Positions 15,150 through 22,659 of a stretch of DNA of 60,421 nucleotides are shown piece by piece. The position numbers and the translations under genes are program-made. The notes under the pieces were generated by a model. It was given only the letters and a program-made list of their open reading frames with translations. It searched no databases and was not told the DNA's origin. The DNA comes from Clostridiales bacterium. GTDB taxonomy: Bacteria; Bacillota; Clostridia; Christensenellales; CAG-138. The stretch is taken from contig JAILRE010000038.1 of NCBI GenBank assembly GCA_024698505.1, forward strand, positions 1-60,421, read 5' to 3'. The stretch's first letter is position 1, and each line of letters begins with the position of its first letter.

Positions 15150-17267
15150 TTGAAAAAATACGGCACTCTGCTAATCTACGCTCTCATCGCCGTCGCCGTG
15201 ATACTCCTTGTGATCGGCGGCCAGAGCCTGCAGCGCCAGAAGCCGATGGAATACAGCTTCGGCGAATTCACGGACATAGTCCGCGCCGGCATGCAGGTCC
15301 CCGAGGGGGAAACATATAAGGAGAACTCCCGAATACTCGCCGTAAGGGTATCCGGTTCGGAGCTCTACGGTCTGTTCACTCCGGAATATTATAAGGAAGT
15401 CTTCAAGAAGGAGCTCACCGAGAAGGAGATAAGCTCCCGCCTCGAATCCTTTAAGAAGGGCAAGCTCTACGACTGCCGCACGACGGTCGTCTCCGCCGAA
15501 AACTTCAAGGCCGAGATGACGAGCCTCGTCTGCTCCGTAACGGGCGCTTCGAAGGATTCCGTCACCTCCAACGATTACGGCTTCGCCTACATACTGAACG
15601 TGGAGCAAGTCTCCTGGTTCTGGATGCTTTTCCCGTATCTGCTCCTCGGCGCGATACTGATCGGCACGACGCTGATCATCGTCCGCGCCTCCGGCCGCGA
15701 CAACAGGCAGGCCATGAACTTCGGCAAGAGCCGCGCAAGGCTCTCCGACGGGAAGAACAAAAAGACCTTCAAGGACGTTCAGGGCTGTGAAGAGGAGAAG
15801 GAGGAGATTCAGGAGATAGTCGATTTCCTGAAGGATCCCGCCGCCTTCACCGCCATGGGCGCGAGGATACCCAAGGGCGTGCTGCTCGTAGGCCCTCCCG
15901 GCACGGGCAAAACGCTGCTCGCCAAGGCCGTTGCGGGCGAGGCGAACGTCCCCTTCCTCTCCATAAGCGGCTCCGATTTCGTCGAGATGTTCGTCGGCGT
16001 CGGCGCAAGCCGCGTGCGCGACCTCTTCAACACAGCGAAGAGGCTCGCCCCCGCCCTCGTATTCATTGACGAGATAGACGCGGTCGGCCGCCAGAGGGGC
16101 GCCGGCCTCGGCGGAGGACACGATGAGAAGGAGCAGACCCTCAACCAGCTCCTCGTCGAGATGGACGGCTTCGAGGGAAATCAGGGCGTCATAATAATCG
16201 CGGCGACGAACCGCCCCGACGTCCTCGATCCCGCGCTGCTGCGTCCCGGCAGGTTCGACAGGCAGATCACGATCGACTACCCCGACGTGAAGGGCCGCGA
16301 GGCGATACTCAGGCTCTACGCCGAAAAGAAGCCCATGGCGGCGGACGTCGATCTTGCCAAGATAGCGAAGCTCACCCCCGGCTTCACGGGCGCTGATCTT
16401 GAAAACGTTCTCAACGAGGCGGCGATACTTGCCGCGAGGAGGCATCTCAAAGAGATCGACACCGATCTCATCTCCGAGGCGATGAAGCGCGTTTCCTGGG
16501 GCCCGGAGAAGAAGAGCCGCATAGTCACCCCCGAGGACAGGTTCATAACCGCCACTCACGAGGTCGGCCACGCGATAGTCTCCAAGATGCTCCCGCACTG
16601 CGATCCCATAGACGAGCTCTCCGTTATACAGAGGGGCCGCGCGCTCGGCTACACGAGCTACCTGCCCGAGGACGACAACGCCCACATGACGAAGGGCAAG
16701 CTGCTCGATCAGATCGCCTCCTTCATGGGCGGCCGCATGGCCGAGGCCGTAAGGCTGGACGATATCAGCGCAGGCGCGCAGAACGATCTCAAGCGCGCGA
16801 CGGAGCTTGCCAAGCGCATGGTCACCGAGTTCGGCATGAGCGACAACGTCGGCCCGGTTTTCCTTGCCGGCGACGAAGAGGTGTTCATTGGCCGCGAATG
16901 GGGGCATCAGCCCAACTATTCCGAGGCCGTGGCCGCCGATATCGACCGCGAGGTGCGCCGCATTATGGAGAACGCCTGCGAGAGGGCGAAGGCCATCATA
17001 GAGGAGAACTCCGAAGCCATGACGAGGATAATCGACGCCCTCATCCAAAAAGAGCATCTCTCCGGCGCGGAGTTCGACAGGCTGCTCAATAACGAGCCCG
17101 ACTGGGAGGATAAGCCCGCGAAGCCCGCCGCTCCCGAGGCGGACGCCGCTCCCGAGACCGACGCGGCTCCCGAGACCGAGCCCGAGACCGGCGCGGCTCC
17201 CGAGACCGAGCCTGAAACCGAGACCGCTCCCGAAAACGCGGAGCCCGAAACGGACGAAAATGTTTGA
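15150..17267 (+). CDS. ftsH: ATP-dependent zinc metalloprotease FtsH
   Basis: Start at TTG 15150 behind GGGAAGGAAA, giving a short basic head and TM1 ([18 protein letters not shown]). TM2 is near residues 155-178, after a periplasm-side domain of about 125 residues. Walker A GPPGTGKT begins at residue 248; Walker B is [15 protein letters not shown]. The pore motif [10 protein letters not shown] and arginine fingers (RPGRFDRQ) are intact. The zinc site reads HEVGH at 470-474 (usually HEAGH). FtsH degrades membrane and unstable soluble proteins as a hexamer. The last ~50 residues are a Pro/Glu/Ala/Thr low-complexity tail with a 30-bp tandem repeat. Overlaps the next gene by 8 bp. Confidence 0.97.
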   Translation: MKKYGTLLIYALIAVAVILLVIGGQSLQRQKPMEYSFGEFTDIVRAGMQVPEGETYKENSRILAVRVSGSELYGLFTPEYYKEVFKKELTEKEISSRLESFKKGKLYDCRTTVVSAENFKAEMTSLVCSVTGASKDSVTSNDYGFAYILNVEQVSWFWMLFPYLLLGAILIGTTLIIVRASGRDNRQAMNFGKSRARLSDGKNKKTFKDVQGCEEEKEEIQEIVDFLKDPAAFTAMGARIPKGVLLVGPPGTGKTLLAKAVAGEANVPFLSISGSDFVEMFVGVGASRVRDLFNTAKRLAPALVFIDEIDAVGRQRGAGLGGGHDEKEQTLNQLLVEMDGFEGNQGVIIIAATNRPDVLDPALLRPGRFDRQITIDYPDVKGREAILRLYAEKKPMAADVDLAKIAKLTPGFTGADLENVLNEAAILAARRHLKEIDTDLISEAMKRVSWGPEKKSRIVTPEDRFITATHEVGHAIVSKMLPHCDPIDELSVIQRGRALGYTSYLPEDDNAHMTKGKLLDQIASFMGGRMAEAVRLDDISAGAQNDLKRATELAKRMVTEFGMSDNVGPVFLAGDEEVFIGREWGHQPNYSEAVAADIDREVRRIMENACERAKAIIEENSEAMTRIIDALIQKEHLSGAEFDRLLNNEPDWEDKPAKPAAPEADAAPETDAAPETEPETGAAPETEPETETAPENAEPETDENV
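17163..17222 (+). repeat. 30-bp tandem repeat in the ftsH tail
   Basis: The unit beginning GCGGCTCCCGAGACCGAGCC occurs twice in direct tandem (17163-17192, 17193-17222) with about four mismatches. It encodes the AAPETEPET-type low-complexity tail of FtsH. Slippage at this site would change tail length without breaking the frame. Confidence 0.8.
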
Positions 17268-18549
17268 TCTGCATACACATTCGATTTTCTCGGACGGCAA
17301 TCTGCCGCCCGAGAAATTAATAGAGGAGGCAAAGGAAAAGGGGCTGACGCTCCTTGCGCTGACCGACCACGACACTGCGGACGGCGTAAGCGAGGCCGCC
17401 GAGGCCGCCGAGAGGTTCGGCGTGCCCTTCCTTGCGGGCATCGAGATAGAGGCGCAGTATTCGGACGAGCTCCACATACTGGGCCTCGGCATAGACCCCG
17501 ACTCCCCCGCCATGCGGGAGCTTGCCGCAAAGCAGGGCGCGAGGCGCGCCGACCGCAACGAGCGCGTGCTTAAAAGGCTCGCCGCGGACGGCATGGACGT
17601 AAGGCGTCATCTTTACTCCTCCCCCGGCTCCGTCACGAAGGTCGATATCGCCGACGCGCTTACGAAGGAGGGTTACGCCTCCTCCATAGGGGACGCGTTC
17701 TCCCGTCTGCTCTCAAGAGGCGGGCTCTATTACGAGCCGATGGATCATCCCACCTACGCGGAGGCGATATCCGCGATACGCGCCTCCGGCGGCGTGGCGG
17801 TGCTGGCGCACCCGATGAAGATGCGCTGCGATCACCGCGAGCTGATCGAAAAGCTCAAGGCCTGCGGGCTCTGGGGGATCGAGGCTTATTATTCCTCCGC
17901 GACGGACGAGCAGACCGAATACTTCCTTTCCCTCGCAAAGGAGTTCCGTCTGCATCCCACCTGCGGAAGCGATTACCACGGCCCGGGAAGGCACGGCGGA
18001 GTGACGATGGGCTGCGCTTACAGGCCCGAATACGATCTTCGGATGACCGAGCTGCTGCTGAAATCCATGTTCCGCATCTCCTCGGGTTCCCCCTGCGGGA
18101 AGCCGAGAGCCGCCCGCGCCGCAAAAGTCAAGCGCGGCGGCGTTTCGGAGAGCGAATTCACGCTTATTGCCGACAGGCTCGCGAGCGAGCTGCCCGAGGA
18201 CTTCTTCAAGGGGCTGAACGGCGGCGTGGTCATAGCCGACAGGGCTAAGCTCCACAAGGCAAGCCGCCCCGAACAGCCGCTCTACGTGCTGGGCGAATAC
18301 CACTACGGCGGGCCGGAGGGGCGCTACATCACCCTCTATTACGGCTCGTTCATGAAGGTGCACGGCTTCCTGCGGGGCGAGGCCTTCAAAGAGAAGGTCA
18401 AAAAGGTGCTCCTGCACGAATTCCGCCACCATCTCGAGACGATGGGCGGCGAACACGACCTCGAATACGAGGACGACGTAACCCTGGAGGGCTATCTCAA
18501 TTCCCCCGACGTGGGGCCGGGCTCCCCCGAGGAACCGGAAATGCGCTGA
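17260..18549 (+). CDS. PHP-domain phosphoesterase fused to a zincin-like domain
   Basis: 429 residues. The N-terminal ~275 are a PHP domain: [25 protein letters not shown], the insert with LAGIEIEA, AVLAHPMK and CGSDYHGPG supply the metal ligands typical of YciV/TrpH-like phosphoesterases, which cleave nucleoside 3',5'-bisphosphates or short RNA. Residues ~290-410 resemble the Zincin_1 family: ELPEDFFKGLNGGVVI, a beta segment with YITLYYGSF, and VLLHEFRHHLE with HExxH at H386-H390. The two families are usually separate proteins. Start overlaps the ftsH stop. Domain calls are from motifs only. Confidence 0.82.
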   Translation: MFDLHTHSIFSDGNLPPEKLIEEAKEKGLTLLALTDHDTADGVSEAAEAAERFGVPFLAGIEIEAQYSDELHILGLGIDPDSPAMRELAAKQGARRADRNERVLKRLAADGMDVRRHLYSSPGSVTKVDIADALTKEGYASSIGDAFSRLLSRGGLYYEPMDHPTYAEAISAIRASGGVAVLAHPMKMRCDHRELIEKLKACGLWGIEAYYSSATDEQTEYFLSLAKEFRLHPTCGSDYHGPGRHGGVTMGCAYRPEYDLRMTELLLKSMFRISSGSPCGKPRAARAAKVKRGGVSESEFTLIADRLASELPEDFFKGLNGGVVIADRAKLHKASRPEQPLYVLGEYHYGGPEGRYITLYYGSFMKVHGFLRGEAFKEKVKKVLLHEFRHHLETMGGEHDLEYEDDVTLEGYLNSPDVGPGSPEEPEMR

Positions 18550-18562
18550 TCCGACAGACACT

Positions 18563-19447
18563 ATGAATCCGCTTACGCACCAAATAGCGGCCGAAGAGGA
18601 CGGCTGCGCGGTACAGCATATCCTGACCGAGGTATTCCGCATGTCGCGCTCCCATATTTCAAGGCTGAAGCGGCGCGAGGGCGGGATACTTCTTAACGGC
18701 GCGCCCTGCTACTCGACGGCGCGGTGCAGAGCGGGCGATACCGTTTCGGCTCTCATTTCCGATCCGCCCGGCACGAAAAGGCTCGAGCCCATGGAATACC
18801 CCCTCGATATAGTCTACGAGGACGAATGGCTCGCCGTCGTGAACAAGCCCGCGGGGCTGACCGTACACCCCGAAAGATCGGGCATGGGCGGCTCCGTTGA
18901 AAACGCGCTCACGCATCATTTTGCGGAGGACGAGTTCGTTCACACCGTCAGCCGCCTCGACAGGGGGACAAGCGGGCTGATGACCGTCGCCAAATGCGGC
19001 TATATGCACGAGCTGATGACGAAGATACTGCACACCCCCGATTTTTACAAGGAATACGCCGCGCTCGTCTGCGGCGTGATAGAGGAGGATTCGGGCTTCG
19101 TCGAGCTTCCCCTCGCCCATCCCGAGGGATCAAACTACATGATGCGTTACGATCCCGACGGCAGGTCATGCCTTACGGAGTACGCCGTTATCGAGCGGAT
19201 GAAGGACAGGACGCTCGTCAGGCTGATCCCGCATACCGGCAGGATGCATCAGCTCCGCGTGCACATGGCGGGGATAGGGCATCCGATAGTGGGCGACTGG
19301 CTCTACGGCTGCGAGATACCCGAGACAGACCATCCCGCCCTGCATTCAAGGCGGCTCGTATTCAAGCACCCCCTCACCGGGGCGCGCGTGGAGCTTGAAG
19401 CTCCCCTTCCCGACGATATGCTGAGCCTGATGGAGCGAACCATTTGA
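18563..19447 (+). CDS. RluA-family RNA pseudouridine synthase
   Basis: 294 residues. An S4-like N-terminal RNA-binding part (SHISRLKRREGGILLNG) precedes the catalytic domain. The RluA motif is VSRLDRGTSGLM (HRLDxxTSG in most relatives; Ser replaces His here), with the catalytic Asp in RLDRGTSG. The conserved RLIPHTGRMHQLRVHMAGIG motif follows. These enzymes isomerise uridine to pseudouridine in rRNA or tRNA. It begins 13 bp after the PHP gene, without a strong ribosome binding site, so it is probably read through from that operon. Confidence 0.93.
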   Translation: MNPLTHQIAAEEDGCAVQHILTEVFRMSRSHISRLKRREGGILLNGAPCYSTARCRAGDTVSALISDPPGTKRLEPMEYPLDIVYEDEWLAVVNKPAGLTVHPERSGMGGSVENALTHHFAEDEFVHTVSRLDRGTSGLMTVAKCGYMHELMTKILHTPDFYKEYAALVCGVIEEDSGFVELPLAHPEGSNYMMRYDPDGRSCLTEYAVIERMKDRTLVRLIPHTGRMHQLRVHMAGIGHPIVGDWLYGCEIPETDHPALHSRRLVFKHPLTGARVELEAPLPDDMLSLMERTI

Positions 19448-19468
19448 GCCGCAATAAGCGGCTTTTTT
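19448..19468 (+). terminator. Terminator of the ftsH operon
   Basis: GCCGC and GCGGC pair around AATAA and are followed by TTTTTTC. It starts immediately after the stop codon of the pseudouridine synthase gene. Confidence 0.75.
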
Positions 19469-19500
19469 CATTTCCGCCCCGCGGGGAAGCGCTCCGCCTC

Positions 19501-19529
19501 TTGCCGCGGGCCCCGCGATATGGTATCAT
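19501..19529 (+). promoter_or_regulatory. Promoter placing the transcript start at the ATG
   Basis: TTGCCG (19501-19506), 17 bp, TATCAT (19524-19529). The ATG at 19536 lies 7 bp after the -10, exactly where transcription should begin, and no Shine-Dalgarno sequence is present. Confidence 0.55.
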
Positions 19530-19535
19530 CATGCC

Positions 19536-20300
19536 ATGGACAGCATCGCGTTTTCCGCGGCGGTGAGCAGGGCGCTGCTTCGCAAATCCGCCGGCATAGG
19601 CATGCTGGGTGAGAAGACGCTCCACTCGGCGCTGAAATACTATTACGAGCCGGACGAGACCAGGCACGAGATCGAATTCTCGGGCTTCTTCGCGGACGTC
19701 AAAAACGAGGACGGCGTTATCGAGATACAGACTCGCTCGCTGAGCAGCCTGAAGCGGAAGCTCGCGGCATACCTTCCCCTCACGGCGGTAACGGTGGTGC
19801 ATCCCGTAGTCCGCAGAAGGCGGCTCATATACCTTGACGAGGAGACGGGCGAGCTTTCAAAGCCCCGCCTTTCGCCTAAAACGGGCAGCGTTTACGACGC
19901 TTTCTGGGAGCTTATCCGAATTAGGGAATTCCTGCCCGATCCGAACCTTATGGTGGTGATCCCCGTCGTTGACGCGGACGAGTACCGTACCCGAACGGAG
20001 CCGACGCGCGGCTTCAAAAAGCGCCGCGGGAAGTCGCTCACCAAATACGAGCTCGTCCCTACGGAGCTCGTCGAGGAGCGCGTGTTCGTCTGCGGGGAGG
20101 ACTGGCTCAGGCTGATACCCCCTCCCCTTCTCGAAAAGGACGGCTTTACCGCGGCGGAGCTCTCAAGATCGCTCAAAATATCGGAGGACGACGCGCGCGT
20201 CGTATGCAGGACGCTTTTCGAGGCGGCGGCTCTCAAAAGGGAGCGCGTCGGACACGGGTACGTTTACAGGGCCGCTTCGGGCCCGAAGGAGGCGGAATGA
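19536..20300 (+). CDS. Conserved hypothetical protein, PD-(D/E)XK nuclease-like
   Basis: 254 residues. The region IGMLGEKTLHSALKYYYEPD, then HEIEFSGFFADV and GVIEIQTRSLSSLKRKL, has the D-x(n)-E-x-Q pattern of PD-(D/E)XK nucleases, with a basic helix after it. The final ~60 residues read as a winged helix (LEKDGFTAAELSRSLKISED). A cytoplasmic DNA- or RNA-acting protein is plausible, but activity is not shown. Start at ATG 19536: the promoter lies so close that the mRNA may be leaderless. The 3' end overlaps the nitrilase start. Confidence 0.75.
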   Translation: MDSIAFSAAVSRALLRKSAGIGMLGEKTLHSALKYYYEPDETRHEIEFSGFFADVKNEDGVIEIQTRSLSSLKRKLAAYLPLTAVTVVHPVVRRRRLIYLDEETGELSKPRLSPKTGSVYDAFWELIRIREFLPDPNLMVVIPVVDADEYRTRTEPTRGFKKRRGKSLTKYELVPTELVEERVFVCGEDWLRLIPPPLLEKDGFTAAELSRSLKISEDDARVVCRTLFEAAALKRERVGHGYVYRAASGPKEAE

Positions 20301-21064
20301 AGATATCCCTCATACAGATGAACGTGGTTGAAAGCAAGGAAGCTAACCTCAGAAGGGCGGCGGAGCTGATAAGCTCCGCCGCGGGTTCCGACCTTATCAT
20401 GCTCCCCGAGATGTTCTGCTGTCCCTACGCCCCGGCTTCGTTCGTCGAGAACGCCGAGCCGGAGGGAGGGCGCGTTTTTCGTGCGCTCTCCGAAATGGCG
20501 AAAAGCGCGGGCGCTTACCTTATCGGCGGGAGCATGCCCGAGCTTTCCGAAGGACGCATCTACAACACCTGCTTCGTTTTCGATCCCGAAGGCCGCCTTG
20601 CCGCCAAGCACAGGAAGGCGCATCTATTCGACGTGGATATCGCGGGCGGCCAGCGTTTCATGGAATCGGAAACGCTTTCGGCGGGCAAAGAAGCTACGGT
20701 TTTCTCCACCCCCTTCGGGAATATCGGCGTCTGCATCTGCTTCGACGTCCGCTTTCCCGAGTTCATACATGAAATGAAGGGCATGGACCTGCTCGCAGTG
20801 CCCGCGGCGTTCAACATGACGACGGGCCCCCTGCACTGGGAGCTGCTATTCCGCGCGAGGGCCGTGGACGAGCAGGTATTCACACTGGGCTGCGCCCCCG
20901 CAAGGGACGAAAACGGCGGCTACGTATCTTACGCCAACTCCATTGCCGTCGATCCCTGGGGAAGGGTCATCGCGAGGGCCGGCGCGGAGGAGACCGTCCT
21001 TTCGTTCGGAATCGACGTTTCGGAGGCAAAGCGCGTGCGGAGGCAGATCCCCACGGGCAGATAG
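20297..21064 (+). CDS. Carbon-nitrogen hydrolase (nitrilase superfamily, Nit2/omega-amidase-like)
   Basis: 255 residues from ATG 20297, with AAGGAGG 3-10 bp upstream and a start overlapping the previous stop. The catalytic triad is visible: Glu in MLPEMFCCPYA, Lys in KHRKAHLFDV, Cys in ICFDVRFPEF. The pattern matches Nit2-type omega-amidases, which hydrolyse alpha-ketoglutaramate or ketosuccinamate in metabolite repair. Cytoplasmic. The exact substrate is inferred from family resemblance. Confidence 0.92.
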   Translation: MKISLIQMNVVESKEANLRRAAELISSAAGSDLIMLPEMFCCPYAPASFVENAEPEGGRVFRALSEMAKSAGAYLIGGSMPELSEGRIYNTCFVFDPEGRLAAKHRKAHLFDVDIAGGQRFMESETLSAGKEATVFSTPFGNIGVCICFDVRFPEFIHEMKGMDLLAVPAAFNMTTGPLHWELLFRARAVDEQVFTLGCAPARDENGGYVSYANSIAVDPWGRVIARAGAEETVLSFGIDVSEAKRVRRQIPTGR

Positions 21065-21133
21065 CGTCGAAAAAGCTTTTTCCGTATCTGCAGAGCAAAT
21101 TTTGCGGATACGGTTTTCTTTTGCGAAAAAATG

Positions 21134-21142
21134 TGATATGAT
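21134..21142 (+). promoter_or_regulatory. Extended -10 promoter of the DUF951-lepB operon
   Basis: TGATATGAT contains an extended -10 (TGn-TATGAT). No good -35 is seen at the right distance. It follows an AT-rich stretch after the nitrilase gene. Confidence 0.5.
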
Positions 21143-21156
21143 ATGCTTGGTTTAAT

Positions 21157-21447
21157 ATGAGCAGAGGGCGCGGGCGCGAAAGCTCCCCGTTAAAGCCCGA
21201 GGAAAGGCCCGGCCTCGCCGGGGCAAAGACAATGATAGGCAACGAATTTTCCGTGGGACAGCGCGTGATAATGCGCAAGCCCCACGCCTGCGGCTCATCC
21301 GAGTGGGAGATCACGAGGACGGGCGCGGACGTAAAGATAAAATGCACCGGCTGCGGCAGGGTCGTCATGCTCGACAGAGGCGATTTCATGAAGGCCGCGG
21401 TCAGGTTCGCGGAGGCAAAAACAGGTGAAGAACAGCAAAGCCACTAA
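21157..21447 (+). CDS. DUF951 family protein
   Basis: The core from residue 26 (ATG at 21232) reads FSVGQRVIMRKPHACGSSEW, then EITRTGADVKIKCTGCGRVV, then MLDRGDFMKA, which is the complete DUF951 domain: a small beta barrel with a CxxC zinc-knuckle-like pair plus an upstream Cys. Family members are about 65-70 residues, so ATG 21232 may be the true start; the ATG at 21157 adds a Pro/Arg-rich head and lies only ~15 nt from the -10. Neither start has a strong ribosome binding site. Function is unknown although the family is nearly universal in Firmicutes. Overlaps the signal peptidase start. Confidence 0.85.
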   Translation: MSRGRGRESSPLKPEERPGLAGAKTMIGNEFSVGQRVIMRKPHACGSSEWEITRTGADVKIKCTGCGRVVMLDRGDFMKAAVRFAEAKTGEEQQSH

Positions 21448-22078
21448 GGAAGCCTGCGAAAGGCTGCACAGCAACGAACCGGCGTTCAAAAAGGCCGGCA
21501 ATATCGAATTCCTCTTCTTCATAATAGGGCTCGTGCTCGTCATGCTGACGATCCGCGCCTTCCTTGTGGAGCCCGTAAGGGTAGAGGGCGAATCCATGAT
21601 AAACACCCTTCAGGACGGCGAGCGCTGCTTCGTCGAGAAGGTGAGCTATCTCTTCGCCGCCCCCAAGCAGGGCGACATAGTCATTATCAGGTTCCCCGAC
21701 CGCGGCCGCGAGACCTTCGTAAAGCGCGTCGTAGCGACGGGCGGGCAGACGATCTCCCTCGGCAGCGAGATGGAGGTCGATCCCGAAACGAACGTCGCGA
21801 AGATACGCTATTTCGTGCTGATCGACGGCGAGAGGCTGGACGAATCCGCCTACTCCGACACCATGCTCTTCGACGAGGGCTGGCCCAATATCCCCATCAC
21901 CTGCGAGGGCTCTCAGGGCGGCAGCTTCACCGTGCCGGAGGGATACGTTTTCGTTATGGGCGATCACAGGACCAATTCTCTCGACAGCAGGCGGGTCGGC
22001 CCCATTCCCCTCTCCGACGTTGTCGGCCGCGTGCACGGCACTGTCTATCCCTTCAACGGGATAAGAAAAGTCAAGTAA
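21425..22078 (+). CDS. lepB: Signal peptidase I
   Basis: 217 residues from GTG 21425 with GGAGG upstream. One N-terminal membrane anchor (residues ~28-47) precedes the catalytic domain. Box B is VEGESMINTL with nucleophile Ser57; box D holds the general base Lys100 in TFVKRVVATGG; box E is MGDHRTNSLDSRRVG. The enzyme removes signal peptides from exported proteins at the outer face of the membrane. The next gene is a degenerate paralogue. Confidence 0.95.
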   Translation: MKNSKATKEACERLHSNEPAFKKAGNIEFLFFIIGLVLVMLTIRAFLVEPVRVEGESMINTLQDGERCFVEKVSYLFAAPKQGDIVIIRFPDRGRETFVKRVVATGGQTISLGSEMEVDPETNVAKIRYFVLIDGERLDESAYSDTMLFDEGWPNIPITCEGSQGGSFTVPEGYVFVMGDHRTNSLDSRRVGPIPLSDVVGRVHGTVYPFNGIRKVK

Positions 22079-22085
22079 AGGCGCA

Positions 22086-22625
22086 ATGAGCGAATACACT
22101 TTAAGAAGCACATACACCCGCACCTCTTCGGTCCTGCGCAGGGCCGCGGATATCGTCGTCATACTCGTTATCTGCGCGCTGCTCGTTTTCCTGCTCTTCA
22201 AATTCATACTCGTGCCCGCGCGTGCGGAAGCCCCCAGGGTGTCCTCGGTCGAAGACGGCGAGCTCCTGCTCGTCGACAGGTTCTCGAGGTTCCTTTTCGA
22301 CTATTCCGTGGGCGATCTCGTGCTCGCAGAGCAAGACGGCGAAAAGGCCGTGCTCCGCGTGGCGGCGAAGGCAGGCTCGACCTACACCGTGAGGGACGGG
22401 CTCGCCTATATCGACGGCGCGCTCATAGACGAGAGCGAGTATTCCGAAGGCTGGGGCGGCTTCCCCGATTTCGAGATCGTCGTTCCGGAGAGCAGCCTCC
22501 TGCTCCTGCCGGACGACAGGACGGAGCTTTCCTCTGCGGAGGAATGCGTAGTCCCCTACCGCGATATCACGGGGGAGGTGCGCTTCCGCGTTTCCCCGCT
22601 AAAACGGCTCTCTTTCTTCTATTGA
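22086..22625 (+). CDS. Signal-peptidase-I-like protein lacking catalytic lysine
   Basis: 179 residues, starting 7 bp after the lepB stop. It has the same plan: an N-terminal anchor (ADIVVILVICALLVFLLFKF), then a domain aligning with S26 proteases. The box B equivalent is RVSSVEDGELLLVD. The box D equivalent reads EKAVLRVAAKAG, so Leu90 sits where LepB has Lys100. Box E (GDxRxxSxDSR) is degraded to PDDRTELSSAEE. It is therefore predicted to be proteolytically inactive; a regulatory or substrate-binding partner of LepB is one explanation. Relationship is inferred by hand alignment. Confidence 0.75.
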   Translation: MSEYTLRSTYTRTSSVLRRAADIVVILVICALLVFLLFKFILVPARAEAPRVSSVEDGELLLVDRFSRFLFDYSVGDLVLAEQDGEKAVLRVAAKAGSTYTVRDGLAYIDGALIDESEYSEGWGGFPDFEIVVPESSLLLLPDDRTELSSAEECVVPYRDITGEVRFRVSPLKRLSFFY

Positions 22626-22659
22626 CCAATTCCCGACGATCAAGGAGGATGCTAATCCG

